Shown piece after piece: positions 16,670 to 27,780 of a DNA stretch of 27,872 nucleotides. Each line of letters begins with the position of its first letter. Position 1 is the first letter of the stretch. Location of the stretch: the NCBI GenBank assembly GCA_026001145.1, contig BNZN01000008.1:1-27872 (forward strand). Reading direction: 5' to 3'. Under the pieces are notes generated by a model. That model saw only the letters and a list, made by a program, of their open reading frames with translations. It was not told the DNA's origin and made no database searches. Both the position numbers and the translations under genes were made by a program. Origin of the DNA: Clostridia bacterium (GTDB lineage: Bacteria; Bacillota; Clostridia; Oscillospirales; Ruminococcaceae).

Positions 16670-17848
16670 ATGCAAAAACATAACGTTATGCTGTTGGATA
16701 TGCAGGATGAAAAAACCGTCTATGAAGAGTTTGAAAACATTTCTGCAAGCAAAGAAGCCTTCCCAATTTTGGCCGCAAAAGCAAAAATAATAGCTTTAAA
16801 GTTGAGTAATGTGGCCGTGGCAGATGCCGGAGTCATGAAACAAGAAATGATTAGTTGCGGTGGAGATGTTGCAGTTCACCATTTGGCTTGGAATTTTGGC
16901 GTTAAAGAAAGCGACGCTATCATTATGGGAACGCCAGGTGAGTTTCGATTGCTTTGCGAAAAGTTGCGGCTGCAGCACAAAAGCTTAAAAGCAATCGCAG
17001 AAGAGGTAAATGACACTCTTTGCAATTTGAACAAGGAATTGGTGTGGCAATGCTCTAAACATAGGTTCAACCTCAAAGAAAAGGTAATCATAATGGGAAT
17101 TTTGAACCTCAGTGAAGATTCTTTTTTTGAGGGCAGTCGACATTTGACTCTGGCAGACGCCGTGGAAGCGGCAATTACAATGCAGGAACTTGGCGCAGAT
17201 GTGATCGATATTGGCGGAGAAGCAACAAACAAAGATGCAAGAGCAATCACGGCGGAAGAAGAATTAAAACAAATCTGTCCGGTTTTAGAAAAGCTCGTTG
17301 GAAAGCTGAAAATTCCGATATCAATAGACACCTACAAGTCAGAAGTTGCAAAAAAGACGTTGGAGATGGGTGCAAGCATAATAAATGACATTTCTGCCGG
17401 AAGTTTTGACGACGAGATGTGGACCCTTTGGGCAAACAGTGATTGCGGTCTTGTGTTGATGGATAACAAGCAGCACGATGACGTGATTGGTTCTTTAAAC
17501 AAAAGCTTTGGGGACATGTTAACGAAAGCAAAAAATTTTGGTATTAGTAAGGAGAGGATTTCTATTGACCCTGGGTTGGGTCTGGCATTCGGGAAAAGGC
17601 CAAACGACAACTTTGAAATCATCAAAAATCTTAAATCCTTCAGCGTGCACGGCGTTCCGATTTTGATCGGCGCCTCGAGGAAGTCGTTCATATATAATAG
17701 CTTGGATATAACGCCAAACGAAGCATTGCAAGGAACATTAGTTTTCAACACTTTGGCGCTCAACAATGGCGCAAAGATCTTGAGGGTGCATGATGTTGGG
17801 CCTACAAAGCAACTAGCGAAGATTTATGAAAAATATGCTGCGTGGTAA
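16670..17848 (+). CDS. folP: Dihydropteroate synthase with N-terminal extension, atypical loops
   Basis: DHPS joins pABA to hydroxymethyl-dihydropterin pyrophosphate. The 392 residues comprise an N-terminal ~130-residue domain (KIIALKLSNVAVADAGVMKQ, SCGGDVAVHH), seen in extended DHPS proteins, and the TIM barrel. Barrel motifs: MGILNLSEDSF (about 142), DIGGEATNKDA (about 180), ISIDTYKSE, INDISAG, SIDPGLGLAFGK, GASRKSF and LRVHDV. Loop 2, usually GGESTRPGA, reads GGEATNKDA, so the Arg and Pro after Thr are replaced; LMHM-like residues read LMDN. ATG 16670 follows AAGGGAG by 8 bp, and the gene follows the topoisomerase gene by 27 bp. Pterin binding looks intact; pABA/sulfonamide binding may differ. 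Confidence 0.88.
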   Translation: MQKHNVMLLDMQDEKTVYEEFENISASKEAFPILAAKAKIIALKLSNVAVADAGVMKQEMISCGGDVAVHHLAWNFGVKESDAIIMGTPGEFRLLCEKLRLQHKSLKAIAEEVNDTLCNLNKELVWQCSKHRFNLKEKVIIMGILNLSEDSFFEGSRHLTLADAVEAAITMQELGADVIDIGGEATNKDARAITAEEELKQICPVLEKLVGKLKIPISIDTYKSEVAKKTLEMGASIINDISAGSFDDEMWTLWANSDCGLVLMDNKQHDDVIGSLNKSFGDMLTKAKNFGISKERISIDPGLGLAFGKRPNDNFEIIKNLKSFSVHGVPILIGASRKSFIYNSLDITPNEALQGTLVFNTLALNNGAKILRVHDVGPTKQLAKIYEKYAAW

Positions 17849-17888
17849 AGCCGGTAACTAACGTATGAACAATCTTCAAGTCACCCGC

Positions 17889-17943
17889 AATAGGTAGTAA
17901 AGTTACCAACCCTTACCGTTATGCATTGGTTGCCTATTTTATT
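17889..17943 (+). terminator. Probable terminator after folP
   Basis: AATAGG (17889-17894) pairs with CCTATT (17933-17938), enclosing ACCAA/TTGGT, and TTTATT follows. An alternative upstream pairing, GGTAACT (about 17853) with AGTTACC (17901-17907), would compete. The rest of 17849-18000 shows no gene. Confidence 0.5.
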
Positions 17944-18000
17944 GCCTTCCTTTTGCGTACCACCCATTCTTTTCTGTCACCTAAATATCATTTAAAACAC

Positions 18001-18155
18001 CGTGGACTCCGGGAAAAAGCGTTTAAAGAGAGGGTCCAGGGAGAGGAAATCGCAATCCTCTCCCTGGTTTGCTTCTTTTGGAACTTTTCTTGCAAACACA
18101 AGAAAAGTTCGAGAAAGCGAATTTGTTTTGAATTTCGGAATGCTTGGAAAGCAAA
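18001..18155 (+). repeat. Structured repeat, copy C (core only)
   Basis: Core of the family also found at 4281 and 10541: GGACTCCGGGAAAAAGCGTT, hairpin S2 (CCAGGGAGAGG 18036-18046 with CCTCTCCCTGG 18057-18067, 11 pairs), hairpin S3 (GAACTTTTCTTG 18081-18092 with CAAGAAAAGTTC 18099-18110, 12 pairs) and the tail GGAATGCTTGGAAAGCAAA. The GGTTCTACTC terminus of copies A and B is missing. It occupies the folP-folK gap. Confidence 0.75.
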
Positions 18156-18217
18156 CGCCGAATTACAAAGCTCATCACTCTCCTCACTAGGCGCTTTTTC
18201 CTAAAGAAGAAGTGTAA

Positions 18218-18718
18218 GTGAGGCGATTGATCATAGCGGATGTGTATCTGGGGCTCAGCTCAAACGTGGGAGAAAAATTAGAGAATCTTCGTGCTGCAAT
18301 CAGTTGTTTGAACGAAGAAGATGATATTAGCGTAAAAAAAACATCGAATGTTTATCTTACGAAACCAGTTGGTTTTTTGGAGCAAGACGATTTTTTGAAT
18401 ATTGCGGCCAAGATAACTACAACCCTCAACCCCGAAATATTGCTCAACATTCTTAAGAAAACGGAGCGTACTCTGAAACGCGAAAAAACCGTCAGATGGG
18501 GGCCAAGGACCATCGATATAGACATTCTTCTTTATGACCTAATCGAAATTAACACAGAAAACTTAATCATCCCGCACAAAGAAATGATGAATCGATGTTT
18601 CGTTCTTGCCCCCCTAATCGAAATCTGTGATAAAAACGTCCTCGCAGAATACCGTCTTTACGAAAGGCTGCTGGAATTGCCCGATAGGGATGATGTGAAG
18701 TTCTATTGCAAATTTTGA
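18218..18718 (+). CDS. folK: HPPK, 6-hydroxymethyl-dihydropterin pyrophosphokinase
   Basis: Transfers pyrophosphate from ATP to 6-hydroxymethyl-7,8-dihydropterin, making the substrate of the DHPS encoded just upstream. The 166 residues show YLGLSSNVGEKLENLRAAIS, SNVYLTKPVGFLEQDDFLN and RWGPRTIDIDILLYD; the two Asp of DID bind Mg-ATP. IPHKEMMNRCFVLAPL follows, all family signatures at normal spacing. I list the GTG at 18218; a TTG at 18227 with GTGAGG just ahead is possible. It is separated from folP by a terminator-like hairpin and repeat copy C. No folE or folB is in the window. Confidence 0.92.
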   Translation: MRRLIIADVYLGLSSNVGEKLENLRAAISCLNEEDDISVKKTSNVYLTKPVGFLEQDDFLNIAAKITTTLNPEILLNILKKTERTLKREKTVRWGPRTIDIDILLYDLIEINTENLIIPHKEMMNRCFVLAPLIEICDKNVLAEYRLYERLLELPDRDDVKFYCKF

Positions 18719-18728
18719 TGTGATTCCA

Positions 18729-18776
18729 TTGACATAACGCATATGTTGTGGTAAACTCGTAGGCATGTGGTATACT
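18729..18776 (+). promoter_or_regulatory. Promoter(s) of the secreted-protein pseudogene
   Basis: TTGACA (18729-18734), a 17-base spacer, TAAACT (18752-18757). A second -10-like TATACT lies at 18771-18776; TGTGGTAAACTC and TGTGGTATACTC are a direct repeat about 19 bp apart. The promoter still looks intact although the gene is broken. Confidence 0.65.
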
Positions 18777-18836
18777 CACAAAACATAAGGAGCTGATCAA
18801 CTCCAAAATTTTGAAAAAATGAAAGGAAGATATTTT

Positions 18837-20326
18837 ATGACTTACAAGCAAAGATTTCAGAAAGTTTTATGCATTGCTCTCGCAATAGCAAGTGTCTCTT
18901 CAACAATCACACCAACCTCTTACGGCGTCGCAGTAGCTGAATTACAGGAAGATGGAAGGTTTTTTGCGTTAGCGAGACACATCGGAAGCGGGCTATGAGA
19001 ATCAAGCAGAAAACGGCAATGGCTGGATTTATGAAAATCCAAGGGCATATGCCGAACTAAAAACAAAAAATCACATCAAACAAGACGATACTCAGTTTAC
19101 GTACCCGGCGTATAGGGATCCTGCAAATCCTAAAAGATTGATTTTGGGAGTTGTCCGGCGTGGCAAAAATCCAAGTGCTGCAGCGCCGGAAATCTGCAGC
19201 AGATTCATCACAGTTCCTCCAGGCTATCGCCTGAAAATAGATGCAAATAGATGGTCTTATTGGCATGAATCGCGATATTGTCGTAAGAATGATGAATTTG
19301 ATACATGATTCGCAAAAAATAAGAAATATAGTTGGCATAGCAGAAAAAACATACAGTTGGCTAAGTAAGAAAACCCCCAAAACATCGGGAAGTTCTCGAA
19401 AGTATTTGCACGACTGTGCCAACGCAGATGCAAATCTTGCTGTTTCTGCCGTCACAAAATCTGCTGCTAGCTACTGGAATTTGTCAACTGCCGATCACAA
19501 AAATCCAGAAATAACAAAACCAATAATAAGAGATTTGCTGGATAGTTGCGTATGGCTAGCTGGAATAACATTTGCTAAGAGTTTTAAAACACAACCTAAT
19601 CCTGTGGCCCATACCAACGACGAAGTGCTCTACAATTATCAGAAAAATACTAACAAAAAAAATCCAAGTGCAAATGTAGGCAACTTGATAGCAGCTCTAG
19701 AAAAAATTTATGATACTTCTATCCAGCAGGTAGACACCACAGAAACAAAAAAGACCGCAGCCGAACTAAAGCAAGAGGTTTTGGCATTAGCAAATAAAAA
19801 CGGCAACAGAAGTATTTTTTCGTTGCTGCGAGAAGCAGGCAGGCCCCAAGAAACCCTTGCTGCTTGGTTGCCGAACGTGATGCGTCTTTTGCTTACAGCA
19901 TTAATTCATATTCAGCAGGATATGATCCGGCTGCAAGACGTCGATCTTGCGCAATTAGCTAAAACAAGATACTTCGGGCCAACAGGAATAAAAGATCTGC
20001 CACCAGTTCCAGAAGTGCCGCAGCAGGCTGGCGCAGCACCAAGGCACTACTGGTGGGCACGAGAACTCCCAGCGCAAGAAGCCAATGCACACTTGAACAC
20101 TGTAATGGCGAGATCAGGAGCGGAGAGATCATACGGAGAGAGCCTCTTGTTATCAAGGAAGCCAGAGGGTTTAGAGTTCTATATAGTCAAGCTTGATGAG
20201 GACAAATACGGTCCCCCGCTCGGTATATCTCCTGTGATCGTAACAAAAATCACGTGCCCAGAACATCCAGATATTTTTGCCGTTGCGCGCGACGATATCA
20301 AGCCTGGTTATTGGCCAAACCCCTAA
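18837..20326 (+). pseudogene. Secreted protein of unknown function, two frameshifts
   Basis: ATG 18837 follows AAAGGAAG and gives a convincing signal peptide (MTYKQRFQKVLCIALAIASV...) ending near YGVAVA. That frame stops at 18996. Plausible coding then continues in the next frame from about 18973 (RDTSEAGYENQAENGNGW...) to TGA at about 19306, and in a third frame from about 19241 to TAA at 20324-20326 (GMNRDIVVRMMNLIHDSQKI...). So there are two indels, in 18973-18996 and 19241-19306; neither sits in a long homopolymer. Joined, it would be about 490 residues, mostly helical, with no membrane anchor. No family was recognised. I see no similarity to the surface protein at 10909 beyond export. 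Recent decay or sequencing error are both possible. Confidence 0.65.
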
Positions 20327-20360
20327 CAAAAAATCAAAAAACAACCGGCCACAAAGTTAC

Positions 20361-20385
20361 GAGGCATCTCTTCTGGGGGTGTCTC
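20361..20385 (+). terminator. Weak hairpin between the pseudogene and rpoB
   Basis: GAGGCATC (20361-20368) pairs with GGTGTCTC (20378-20385), 8 pairs including two G-T. No T-tract follows, so a terminator role is uncertain. Confidence 0.3.
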
Positions 20386-20426
20386 ATTTGCGGTGAACAA
20401 AAACTCAAAAAAGCATTTCAGCAGAT

Positions 20427-20455
20427 TTGTCAATTGCAGGATTTTGTGTTACAAT
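20427..20455 (+). promoter_or_regulatory. Promoter of rpoBC
   Basis: TTGTCA (20427-20432), a 17-base spacer and TACAAT (20450-20455), about 50 bp before the rpoB start. The presence of a strong promoter here, without rplJ-rplL upstream, indicates that rpoBC is transcribed on its own. Confidence 0.75.
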
Positions 20456-20506
20456 TATTGGATGTGCCTTAATTTTTGATGTTGTGACGGAGGTGGCCGC
20501 TTAACC

Positions 20507-23500
20507 ATGTTGAATACTAAAGAGGTAATATTCGGCAAAAACACCAAAAGGAGTTTCGCAAAGATCCGGGAAAAGCTAGAACTACCCAATCTGATTGAAA
20601 TACAAAAAGATTCATACCGTTGGTTCCTAACAGAGGGCTTGCAGGAAATTTTTGAAGAAATTGAACCTATCACCGATTACTCTGGCAACTTAATATTGAG
20701 TTTTATTGGGTTTACCTTGGAAAAAAAACCAAAGTATACGACAGCGGAATGCAAAGAACGAGATGTAACATATGCAGCTCCTTTGCGGGTGAAAGTCAGG
20801 TTGCTCAACAAAGAGACTGGCGAAATCAAAGAGCAAGAGATTTTTGCCTGCGACATGCCACTCATGACCGAAAGCGGAACCTTCATCATAAACGGTGCGG
20901 AGCGTGTTATTGTTTCGCAGCTTGTCAGATCTCCTGGTGTTTATTATTCTTCCAGCTACGACAAAGTCGGGAAAAAACTGGTTTCGAGTACCATCATACC
21001 CAACAGGGGAGCATGGCTGGAATATGAAACCGATTCCAATGACTGTGGATTTGTGCGAATTGATAAAAATCGAAAGTTGCCAATAACCACCTTAATCAGA
21101 GCATTGGGGATGGTGGATGGCAACGAAATGTTAGAATATTTTGGGGAGCACGACGTCATCAAGGCGTCACTTGCAAAAGATCTGACAACCACCCGAGATG
21201 AAGCACTAGTTGAAATATATAAAAAACTAAGACCGGGAGAACCTCCTTCACTTGAGGGTGCAGCTTCTCATTTTGAAAATTTATTCTTTGATCCCAGGCG
21301 CTACGACACAAAAAAGGTAGGCAGGTATAAATACAACAAAAAACTGGCGCTCGCTGACCGCATAGTTGGCAGAAAACTCGCGGAAAATGTCATAGATCAG
21401 TCCACCGGAGAGTTGCTCGCAACTGCTGGAACTACACTTAACAAAAGGCAAGCCCAAGAACTTGAGGATGCCGGAATAGACAGAGTGGTTTTGGATTTGG
21501 ATGACAAAAAAGTTGTTGTTATCTCGAATAAAATGGTGAATGCATCGAAATTCGTTGGTCTTTCTGCAGAAGAACTTGAGAAATTGGGAATAGACGGGAA
21601 GGTTTCATTTACTGTTTTGCAAAAAATCCTTGGCGAGACAAAGAAGGCCGAACTTAAAAATGAACTAAAAAAGCGCAAAGATGAATTAATGCCCAAACAT
21701 ATAACAACTACGGACATATTAGCATCCATAAGCTATTTTCTGAATCTTCACGATGGTATTGGAGAAACAGATGACATCGATCACCTTGGCAATCGCAGAA
21801 TCAGAGCAATCGGAGAGCTTCTGCAAAATCAGTTCAAAATCGGACTCACACGACTCGAAAGGGTAACCAGAGAAAGAATGCTCGTGCAGATGCAAGATAT
21901 CGATGTTATCACACCGCAAGCATTAATTAATATACGCCCCGTAGTGGCAGCCATGAAAGAATTTTTTGGATCATCCCCCCTTTCTCAATTCATGGAGCAA
22001 ATCAATCCTCTCGCGGAATTAACACACAAAAGGCGTTTGTCAGCGCTTGGCCCAGGCGGTCTTTCAAGAGACAGGGCAGGCTTCGAAGTCAGAGACGTGC
22101 ACTATTCTCACTATGGCAGAATGTGCCCTATAGAAACCCCCGAAGGTCCGAACATCGGCCTTATTTCTTACCTTGCAACCTATGCAAAAATAAATAAATA
22201 TGGATTTATCGAGGCTCCATACATGCGAGTGCAAAAAGGTAAGGGGAAAATTCTTAACGAAATTGAATATATGACTGCGGATGTTGAAGATAACTTTATT
22301 GTTGCTCAAGCAAACGAACCACTTGACGAAAACGGTGTTTTTGTCAAACCGCTCGTAACTGCAAGATATCGAGAAAAAATTCTTGAAATTGAGCGCGAAG
22401 CCGTTGATTATATGGATGTGTCACCTAAGATGGTGGTTTCGGTTGGAACAGCGATGATCCCGTTTTTGGAAAATGACGATGCAAGTAGAGCTTTGATGGG
22501 TTCAAACATGCAAAAACAAGCAGTTCCGCTTTTGGTTCCAGAAATACCGCTAGTCGCAACAGGAATTGAATACAAAGCAGCCGTTGATTCTGGAGCTATC
22601 GTATTGGCAAAAAACGGCGGTGTTATTAAAAACGTAACGGCCAACTCGATCAAAGTACTGAACAGCGAAAAAGTTATCGATGAATATAAATTGCTCAAAT
22701 TTACACGTTCTAATCAAGACACCTGCATAAACCAACATCCAATTGTGAATGAAGGAGAAACAGTCGAAAAAGGGCAAGTGCTTGCCGACGGCCCCTCCAC
22801 CCGAAACGGTGAAATCAGCCTTGGCAAAAACGTATTAGTAGCCTTTATGACCTGGGAAGGATATAACTATGAAGACGCAGTTTTGTTAAACGAACGGCTT
22901 GTGAAAGACGACGTATTCACTTCAATTCACATCGAAGAATATCAAATTGAAGCAAGAGATACGAAGCTGGGGAAAGAAGAAATAACTCGAGAAATCCCAA
23001 ATGTTGGAGATGAAGCAATAAAAGATCTGGATGAATTCGGAATAATCAGAATTGGCGCAGAAGTTAGAGCTGGCGACATATTGGTGGGCAAAGTAACACC
23101 AAAGGGTGAGACGGAACTCACTTCTGAAGAGCGTTTGCTCAGAGCAATTTTTGGTGAAAAAGCAAGGGAAGTGAGAGATACATCTCTACGGGTTCCGCAC
23201 GGTGAATATGGCACTGTTGTGGACATTAAATCTTTCACAAGAGAAGATTGCGACGAACTGGCGCCAGGTGTCAATATGGTCGTCAGATGTTACGTGGCAC
23301 AGAAACGCAAAATTTCAGTGGGAGACAAAATGGCCGGAAGACACGGGAACAAAGGAGTTGTCGCAAGAGTAATGCCACAAGAAGACATGCCGTTTTTACC
23401 GGATGGCACTCCAATTGACGTGATATTAAACCCGCTAGGGGTTCCCGCTAGAATGAACATGGGACAAGTGTTGGAAGTGCATCTTGGCCGCATTGCAAAA

Positions 23501-24202
23501 GAACTCGGAATAAATATGGTAACACCGGTCTTTGACGGCGCAACCGAAAAAGATGTCGCAGATGGTTTTGCGCAAATTGGTCTCAGCCAAAGCGGAAAAT
23601 CTATTCTTTATGATGGCAGGACTGGGGAACCTTTTGATAACGAAGTCACCGTTGGCTACATGTATTACCTCAAATTGCATCATCTGGTTGATGACAAAAT
23701 CCATGCCCGCTCAACGGGACCTTACTCGTTGGTAACCCAGCAACCACTTGGCGGCAAGGCGCAATTTGGAGGCCAAAGATTTGGTGAGATGGAAGTTTGG
23801 GCGCTGGAGGCATATGGTGCTGCGTATACGCTTCAAGAAATTTTAACTGTCAAGTCGGATGATATAGCTGGCCGGGTGAAAACCTATGAAGCAATTGTCA
23901 AAGGGCGGAATATCCCCAAAGCTGGGCTGCCAGAATCCTTCAAAGTTCTCATAAAAGAGCTGCAATCTTTGGGGTTAGACATCCAAATCCTAGGGGAAGA
24001 TGACAGAGAAATTGACCTCAATAAAATGTTCGAAGAAGAAGGCCGGGAGGATGTTGTTACTCCAGAAGAAGAAGATTTAAGATCGCTCAGCGATGCAGAT
24101 CCCGAGGAATATTTTGATCAAGAATACCTGGGAGATCTTGAAGATGAGAGCGACGAGATTTTGGATGAAGAGACGGATGATGTTTTACCAGACAAAATTT
24201 GA
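20507..24202 (+). CDS. rpoB: RNA polymerase beta subunit
   Basis: A 1231-residue beta subunit with all landmark regions: the N-terminal lobes ([16 protein letters not shown]), the rifampicin-binding fork region ([15 protein letters not shown] from residue 488), [52 protein letters not shown] and the C-terminal [21 protein letters not shown] segment. An acidic tail follows. In the rifampicin cluster, positions equal to E. coli Q510, D516 and N518 are Pro491, Glu497 and Ile499; H526 and S531 equivalents are unchanged. ATG 20507 is preceded by GGAGGTGG. The gene has its own promoter and no ribosomal-protein genes in front. Confidence 0.98.
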   Translation: MLNTKEVIFGKNTKRSFAKIREKLELPNLIEIQKDSYRWFLTEGLQEIFEEIEPITDYSGNLILSFIGFTLEKKPKYTTAECKERDVTYAAPLRVKVRLLNKETGEIKEQEIFACDMPLMTESGTFIINGAERVIVSQLVRSPGVYYSSSYDKVGKKLVSSTIIPNRGAWLEYETDSNDCGFVRIDKNRKLPITTLIRALGMVDGNEMLEYFGEHDVIKASLAKDLTTTRDEALVEIYKKLRPGEPPSLEGAASHFENLFFDPRRYDTKKVGRYKYNKKLALADRIVGRKLAENVIDQSTGELLATAGTTLNKRQAQELEDAGIDRVVLDLDDKKVVVISNKMVNASKFVGLSAEELEKLGIDGKVSFTVLQKILGETKKAELKNELKKRKDELMPKHITTTDILASISYFLNLHDGIGETDDIDHLGNRRIRAIGELLQNQFKIGLTRLERVTRERMLVQMQDIDVITPQALINIRPVVAAMKEFFGSSPLSQFMEQINPLAELTHKRRLSALGPGGLSRDRAGFEVRDVHYSHYGRMCPIETPEGPNIGLISYLATYAKINKYGFIEAPYMRVQKGKGKILNEIEYMTADVEDNFIVAQANEPLDENGVFVKPLVTARYREKILEIEREAVDYMDVSPKMVVSVGTAMIPFLENDDASRALMGSNMQKQAVPLLVPEIPLVATGIEYKAAVDSGAIVLAKNGGVIKNVTANSIKVLNSEKVIDEYKLLKFTRSNQDTCINQHPIVNEGETVEKGQVLADGPSTRNGEISLGKNVLVAFMTWEGYNYEDAVLLNERLVKDDVFTSIHIEEYQIEARDTKLGKEEITREIPNVGDEAIKDLDEFGIIRIGAEVRAGDILVGKVTPKGETELTSEERLLRAIFGEKAREVRDTSLRVPHGEYGTVVDIKSFTREDCDELAPGVNMVVRCYVAQKRKISVGDKMAGRHGNKGVVARVMPQEDMPFLPDGTPIDVILNPLGVPARMNMGQVLEVHLGRIAKELGINMVTPVFDGATEKDVADGFAQIGLSQSGKSILYDGRTGEPFDNEVTVGYMYYLKLHHLVDDKIHARSTGPYSLVTQQPLGGKAQFGGQRFGEMEVWALEAYGAAYTLQEILTVKSDDIAGRVKTYEAIVKGRNIPKAGLPESFKVLIKELQSLGLDIQILGEDDREIDLNKMFEEEGREDVVTPEEEDLRSLSDADPEEYFDQEYLGDLEDESDEILDEETDDVLPDKI

Positions 24203-24243
24203 AAAACAAAAAACCAAATATCTTTGTGGAGGAAGTTGTTCTT

Positions 24244-27200
24244 ATGGAATTTAATGATTTCTCAGCAATAAAAATAGGGTTGGCATCATCAGAGCAAATT
24301 AAAAGTTGGTCATATGGCGAAATAAAAAAACCAGAAACAATCAACTACAGAACACTAAAACCAGAACGTGATGGTTTGTTTTGTGAAAAGATATTCGGTC
24401 CGGTAAAGGATTGGGAATGCCACTGCGGAAAATTTAAAAGGGTTCGGTATGAGGGAAAGATCTGTGATAGATGCGGTGTTGAAGTAACAAGATCTAAGGT
24501 TCGAAGAATTCGCATGGGGCACATAGAGTTGGCCGTTCCGGTTTCCCACATCTGGTATTTCAAGGGTGTTTCATCCAAAATGGGGTTGATCTTAGATATC
24601 GCTCCGAGAATGTTAGAGAAAGTCCTTTATTTCTCAGCTTATGTAGTTACTGACGGTGGAGGAACTCCACTGCTCAAAGGGCAGATTTTGAGCGAACCTG
24701 AATATGAAAAAATGAAAGAAAAATATGAAGATGAATTCGAAGCAAAGATGGGCGCAGAAGCGATAAAAAAATTGCTGCAGGGAATTGACCTTGATGCTTT
24801 GTGTGCAGAGATTAAGAAAGCGTTAGAAACAGCTTCAAATCAAAAGCGGATAAAATTAGTCAAAAGGTTAGAAGTTGCTGAATCTTTCAGACTTTCAAAA
24901 AACAAACCAGAATGGATGATAATAGATGTTTTGCCAGTCATCCCGGCAGACATCAGACCCATGGTGCAACTCGATGGAGGTAGGTTTGCCACAAGTGATC
25001 TTAATGATCTTTATAGGCGTGTGATAAACAGAAACAACCGACTGAAAAGGTTGTTTGAATTGGAAGCACCAGAAATAATCATCAGAAATGAAAAAAGAAT
25101 GTTGCAAGAGGCGGTTGATGCATTAATAGATAATGGCAGACGCGGTAAGCCTATAACCGGAGCAAACAATAGGCCACTCAAATCACTTTCGGATATGCTT
25201 AAGGGCAAACAAGGAAGATTCCGGCAAAATCTTTTGGGCAAGCGTGTTGATTATTCAGGTCGTTCTGTTATTGTGGTTGGTCCTGAACTCAAGATATACC
25301 AATGTGGTTTGCCCAAAGAAATGGCTCTGGAGTTATTTAAGCCGTTTGTTATGAAGCGCTTAGTTAAGCTTGGAATTGCAGGCAACGTGCGAAGTGCCAG
25401 AAAAATGGTTGAGCGAGCCAGACCAGAAGTTTGGGATGTGTTAGAAAGAATAATAAAAGATCATCCGGTGCTTTTGAACAGGGCACCTACTCTTCACAGG
25501 CTGGGAATTCAAGCCTTTGAGCCAATCTTAGTCGAAGGAAGAGCATTAAAGCTGCACCCGTTAGTATGTACGGCTTATAATGCCGATTTTGATGGCGATC
25601 AGATGGCCGTTCACGTTCCGCTTTCTGTGGAAGCCCAAACAGAAGCCAGGTTTTTGATGCTGGCGGCCAACAATCTGCTGAAGCCTTCTGATGGCAAGCC
25701 AGTGGTTGTGCCAACGCAAGACATGGTTTTGGGGATTTATTATTTAACTCAAGAAAGAAAAGGTGAAAAAGGAGAAGGATATTTATACAAGAATGTAGAC
25801 GAAGCAATAATGGCATATAGTTCGGGATATCTAGGCTTGCATGCCAAAATCAAAGTTAGGCTAACAAAAGAACTTGATGACAAGCAGATCAGCAAAATTA
25901 TAGAAACGACCATCGGCAAAATAATTTTTAACGAGGCGATCCCGCAAGATTTGGGATATGTTGACAGAACAAATCCAGATAAACTTTTAGATTTAGAAGT
26001 TTCGTTTTTGGTAAACAAAAAAAAGCTGGGCGATATCGTCGGCGACTGCATCAAGGTCCACGGTACAGCTATAACGGCAGATGTGTTAGATAACCTCAAA
26101 GATTTAGGATTCAAATATTCAACAAAAGGCGCAATGACAGTAGCCTTTAGTGATGTTGTGCCACCCAAAGAAAAGAAGATTTTCATCGAAGAAGCTGAAG
26201 CAATTGTTGAAAAAATAAGCAAACAGTTCAAACTAGGGCTTCTTTCAGAGGAAGAGCGCATCTCGCTTGCCATAAAAGTTTGGGAAGACACAACGAAAAA
26301 AGTGTCGCAAGCTTTAACAGAAAGCCTGGACGAATATAACACAATCTTCATGATGGCAGATTCTGGTGCTCGTGGCAGCATGAACCAGATTCGGCAATTG
26401 GCGGGGATGAGAGGACTTATTGCGAATACTTCTGGGACGACGATTGAAATTCCGATTAAAGCGAATTATCACGAAGGTCTAAATGTGTTGGAATATTTTA
26501 TCTCGGCACGTGGAGCACGAAAAGGGATGGCGGATGTGGCACTAAGAACAGCAGATTCTGGTTATCTGACCAGAAGACTCGTTGACGTTTCGCAGGACAT
26601 TATCATCAGAGATAATGATTGTCACGCAACAGAAGGTCTTAATGTGTGTGACGTAACTGATTATAATGAACTAATAGAACCGCTAAAAGAAAGACTCGTC
26701 GGGCGCTATCTTCTCGAAGACTTTTCGGATCCCAAGACCGGCGAGTTGCTTGTGTCACACAACGTTTTAATGAGTGACAAAGACGCAGATCTAATAATTG
26801 ATGCAGGAGTGAAGAAAATAAAAATCAGATCTGTGCTGAACTGCCAATCGAAATGCGGAATTTGTTCAAAATGTTACGGTGCCAATTTGGCAAACGGAAG
26901 ACCCGTGGTCATCGGAGAAGCAGTGGGGATAGTGGCTGCTCAATCGATTGGAGAACCCGGAACACAGCTTACGATGCGCAACTTCCACACGGGTGGCGTT
27001 GCGTCAGAAGAAGATATCACTCAAGGGTTGCCGAGAGTTGAAGAGTTGTTCGAGGCAAGAAAACCAAAGCACATGGCAATTATAAGCGAAATAAAAGGCA
27101 AAGTGACTGTTCGGGAACTTAAAAACACCAAGGTTGTCTCTATTTTTGATGAAGAAAAGCTTGAGGAAATGGAATACGTAATCCCATATGGCTCGAGAAT

Positions 27201-27780
27201 TAACGTAAAAGACGGTAGCTTCGTTGAAAAAGGCGATACGCTCACAGAAGGTTCTGTCAACCCACACGATGTGCTAGAAATCAAGGGTGAACTTGCCGTG
27301 CAGGATTATCTAATTCAGGAAGTCCAAAAAGTTTATCGTATGCAGGGTGTTGATATCAATGATAAGCATATCGAAGTTATCGTCAGGCAAATGCTCAGAA
27401 AAGTTAGGGTAACAGACATAGGCGACACTAACCTGTTGCCCGGTGTGTTGGTCGAAAGATCGCGGGCCGTTGCCGAAAATCGCAAAATCGAAGACCGAAT
27501 TGCAAGGGGAGAAACAACTCTGCAAAAAGCAACATTTATCCCGATGTTGCTCGGAATAACAAAGGCGTCGCTCGCAACCGAAAGCTTTCTTTCTGCGGCT
27601 TCATTCCAAGAAACAACACGCGTCTTGGCAGATGCTGCAATCAAAGGCAAATCTGATCGTCTGATTGGCCTTAAAGAAAACGTAATCATCGGCAAGCTTG
27701 TCCCGGCTGGCACGGGGATTGTGGATTATGATGCATTAGAGATAACAAAAAACACGTCAGAAATCGGCGACATAATGTAA
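24244..27780 (+). CDS. rpoC: RNA polymerase beta' subunit
   Basis: I chose ATG 24244, preceded by TGTGGAGGAAG, because it gives [19 protein letters not shown], the usual beta' start. The frame is open back to a TTG at 24199 that overlaps the rpoB stop, but that extension is not family-like. The 1178 residues show the N-terminal zinc site ([20 protein letters not shown]), [17 protein letters not shown], the catalytic [12 protein letters not shown] with three Mg-binding Asp, the bridge-helix region ([20 protein letters not shown]) and the second zinc cluster ([13 protein letters not shown]). The length is normal for Firmicutes without lineage insertions. It follows rpoB by 41 bp. The 92 bp after the stop show no clear terminator or gene. 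Confidence 0.98.
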   Translation: MEFNDFSAIKIGLASSEQIKSWSYGEIKKPETINYRTLKPERDGLFCEKIFGPVKDWECHCGKFKRVRYEGKICDRCGVEVTRSKVRRIRMGHIELAVPVSHIWYFKGVSSKMGLILDIAPRMLEKVLYFSAYVVTDGGGTPLLKGQILSEPEYEKMKEKYEDEFEAKMGAEAIKKLLQGIDLDALCAEIKKALETASNQKRIKLVKRLEVAESFRLSKNKPEWMIIDVLPVIPADIRPMVQLDGGRFATSDLNDLYRRVINRNNRLKRLFELEAPEIIIRNEKRMLQEAVDALIDNGRRGKPITGANNRPLKSLSDMLKGKQGRFRQNLLGKRVDYSGRSVIVVGPELKIYQCGLPKEMALELFKPFVMKRLVKLGIAGNVRSARKMVERARPEVWDVLERIIKDHPVLLNRAPTLHRLGIQAFEPILVEGRALKLHPLVCTAYNADFDGDQMAVHVPLSVEAQTEARFLMLAANNLLKPSDGKPVVVPTQDMVLGIYYLTQERKGEKGEGYLYKNVDEAIMAYSSGYLGLHAKIKVRLTKELDDKQISKIIETTIGKIIFNEAIPQDLGYVDRTNPDKLLDLEVSFLVNKKKLGDIVGDCIKVHGTAITADVLDNLKDLGFKYSTKGAMTVAFSDVVPPKEKKIFIEEAEAIVEKISKQFKLGLLSEEERISLAIKVWEDTTKKVSQALTESLDEYNTIFMMADSGARGSMNQIRQLAGMRGLIANTSGTTIEIPIKANYHEGLNVLEYFISARGARKGMADVALRTADSGYLTRRLVDVSQDIIIRDNDCHATEGLNVCDVTDYNELIEPLKERLVGRYLLEDFSDPKTGELLVSHNVLMSDKDADLIIDAGVKKIKIRSVLNCQSKCGICSKCYGANLANGRPVVIGEAVGIVAAQSIGEPGTQLTMRNFHTGGVASEEDITQGLPRVEELFEARKPKHMAIISEIKGKVTVRELKNTKVVSIFDEEKLEEMEYVIPYGSRINVKDGSFVEKGDTLTEGSVNPHDVLEIKGELAVQDYLIQEVQKVYRMQGVDINDKHIEVIVRQMLRKVRVTDIGDTNLLPGVLVERSRAVAENRKIEDRIARGETTLQKATFIPMLLGITKASLATESFLSAASFQETTRVLADAAIKGKSDRLIGLKENVIIGKLVPAGTGIVDYDALEITKNTSEIGDIM

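Noticed and set aside
18960..18998. Programmed ribosomal frameshift in the secreted-protein gene
   Set aside because: The T-run at 18960-18965 is followed by a stop in the destination frame at 18970, so the shift must be later, where no slippery heptamer is seen; a second shift would also be needed.
24199..24243. Longer rpoC from TTG 24199
   Set aside because: The extension is not family-like, and a strong ribosome site precedes ATG 24244.
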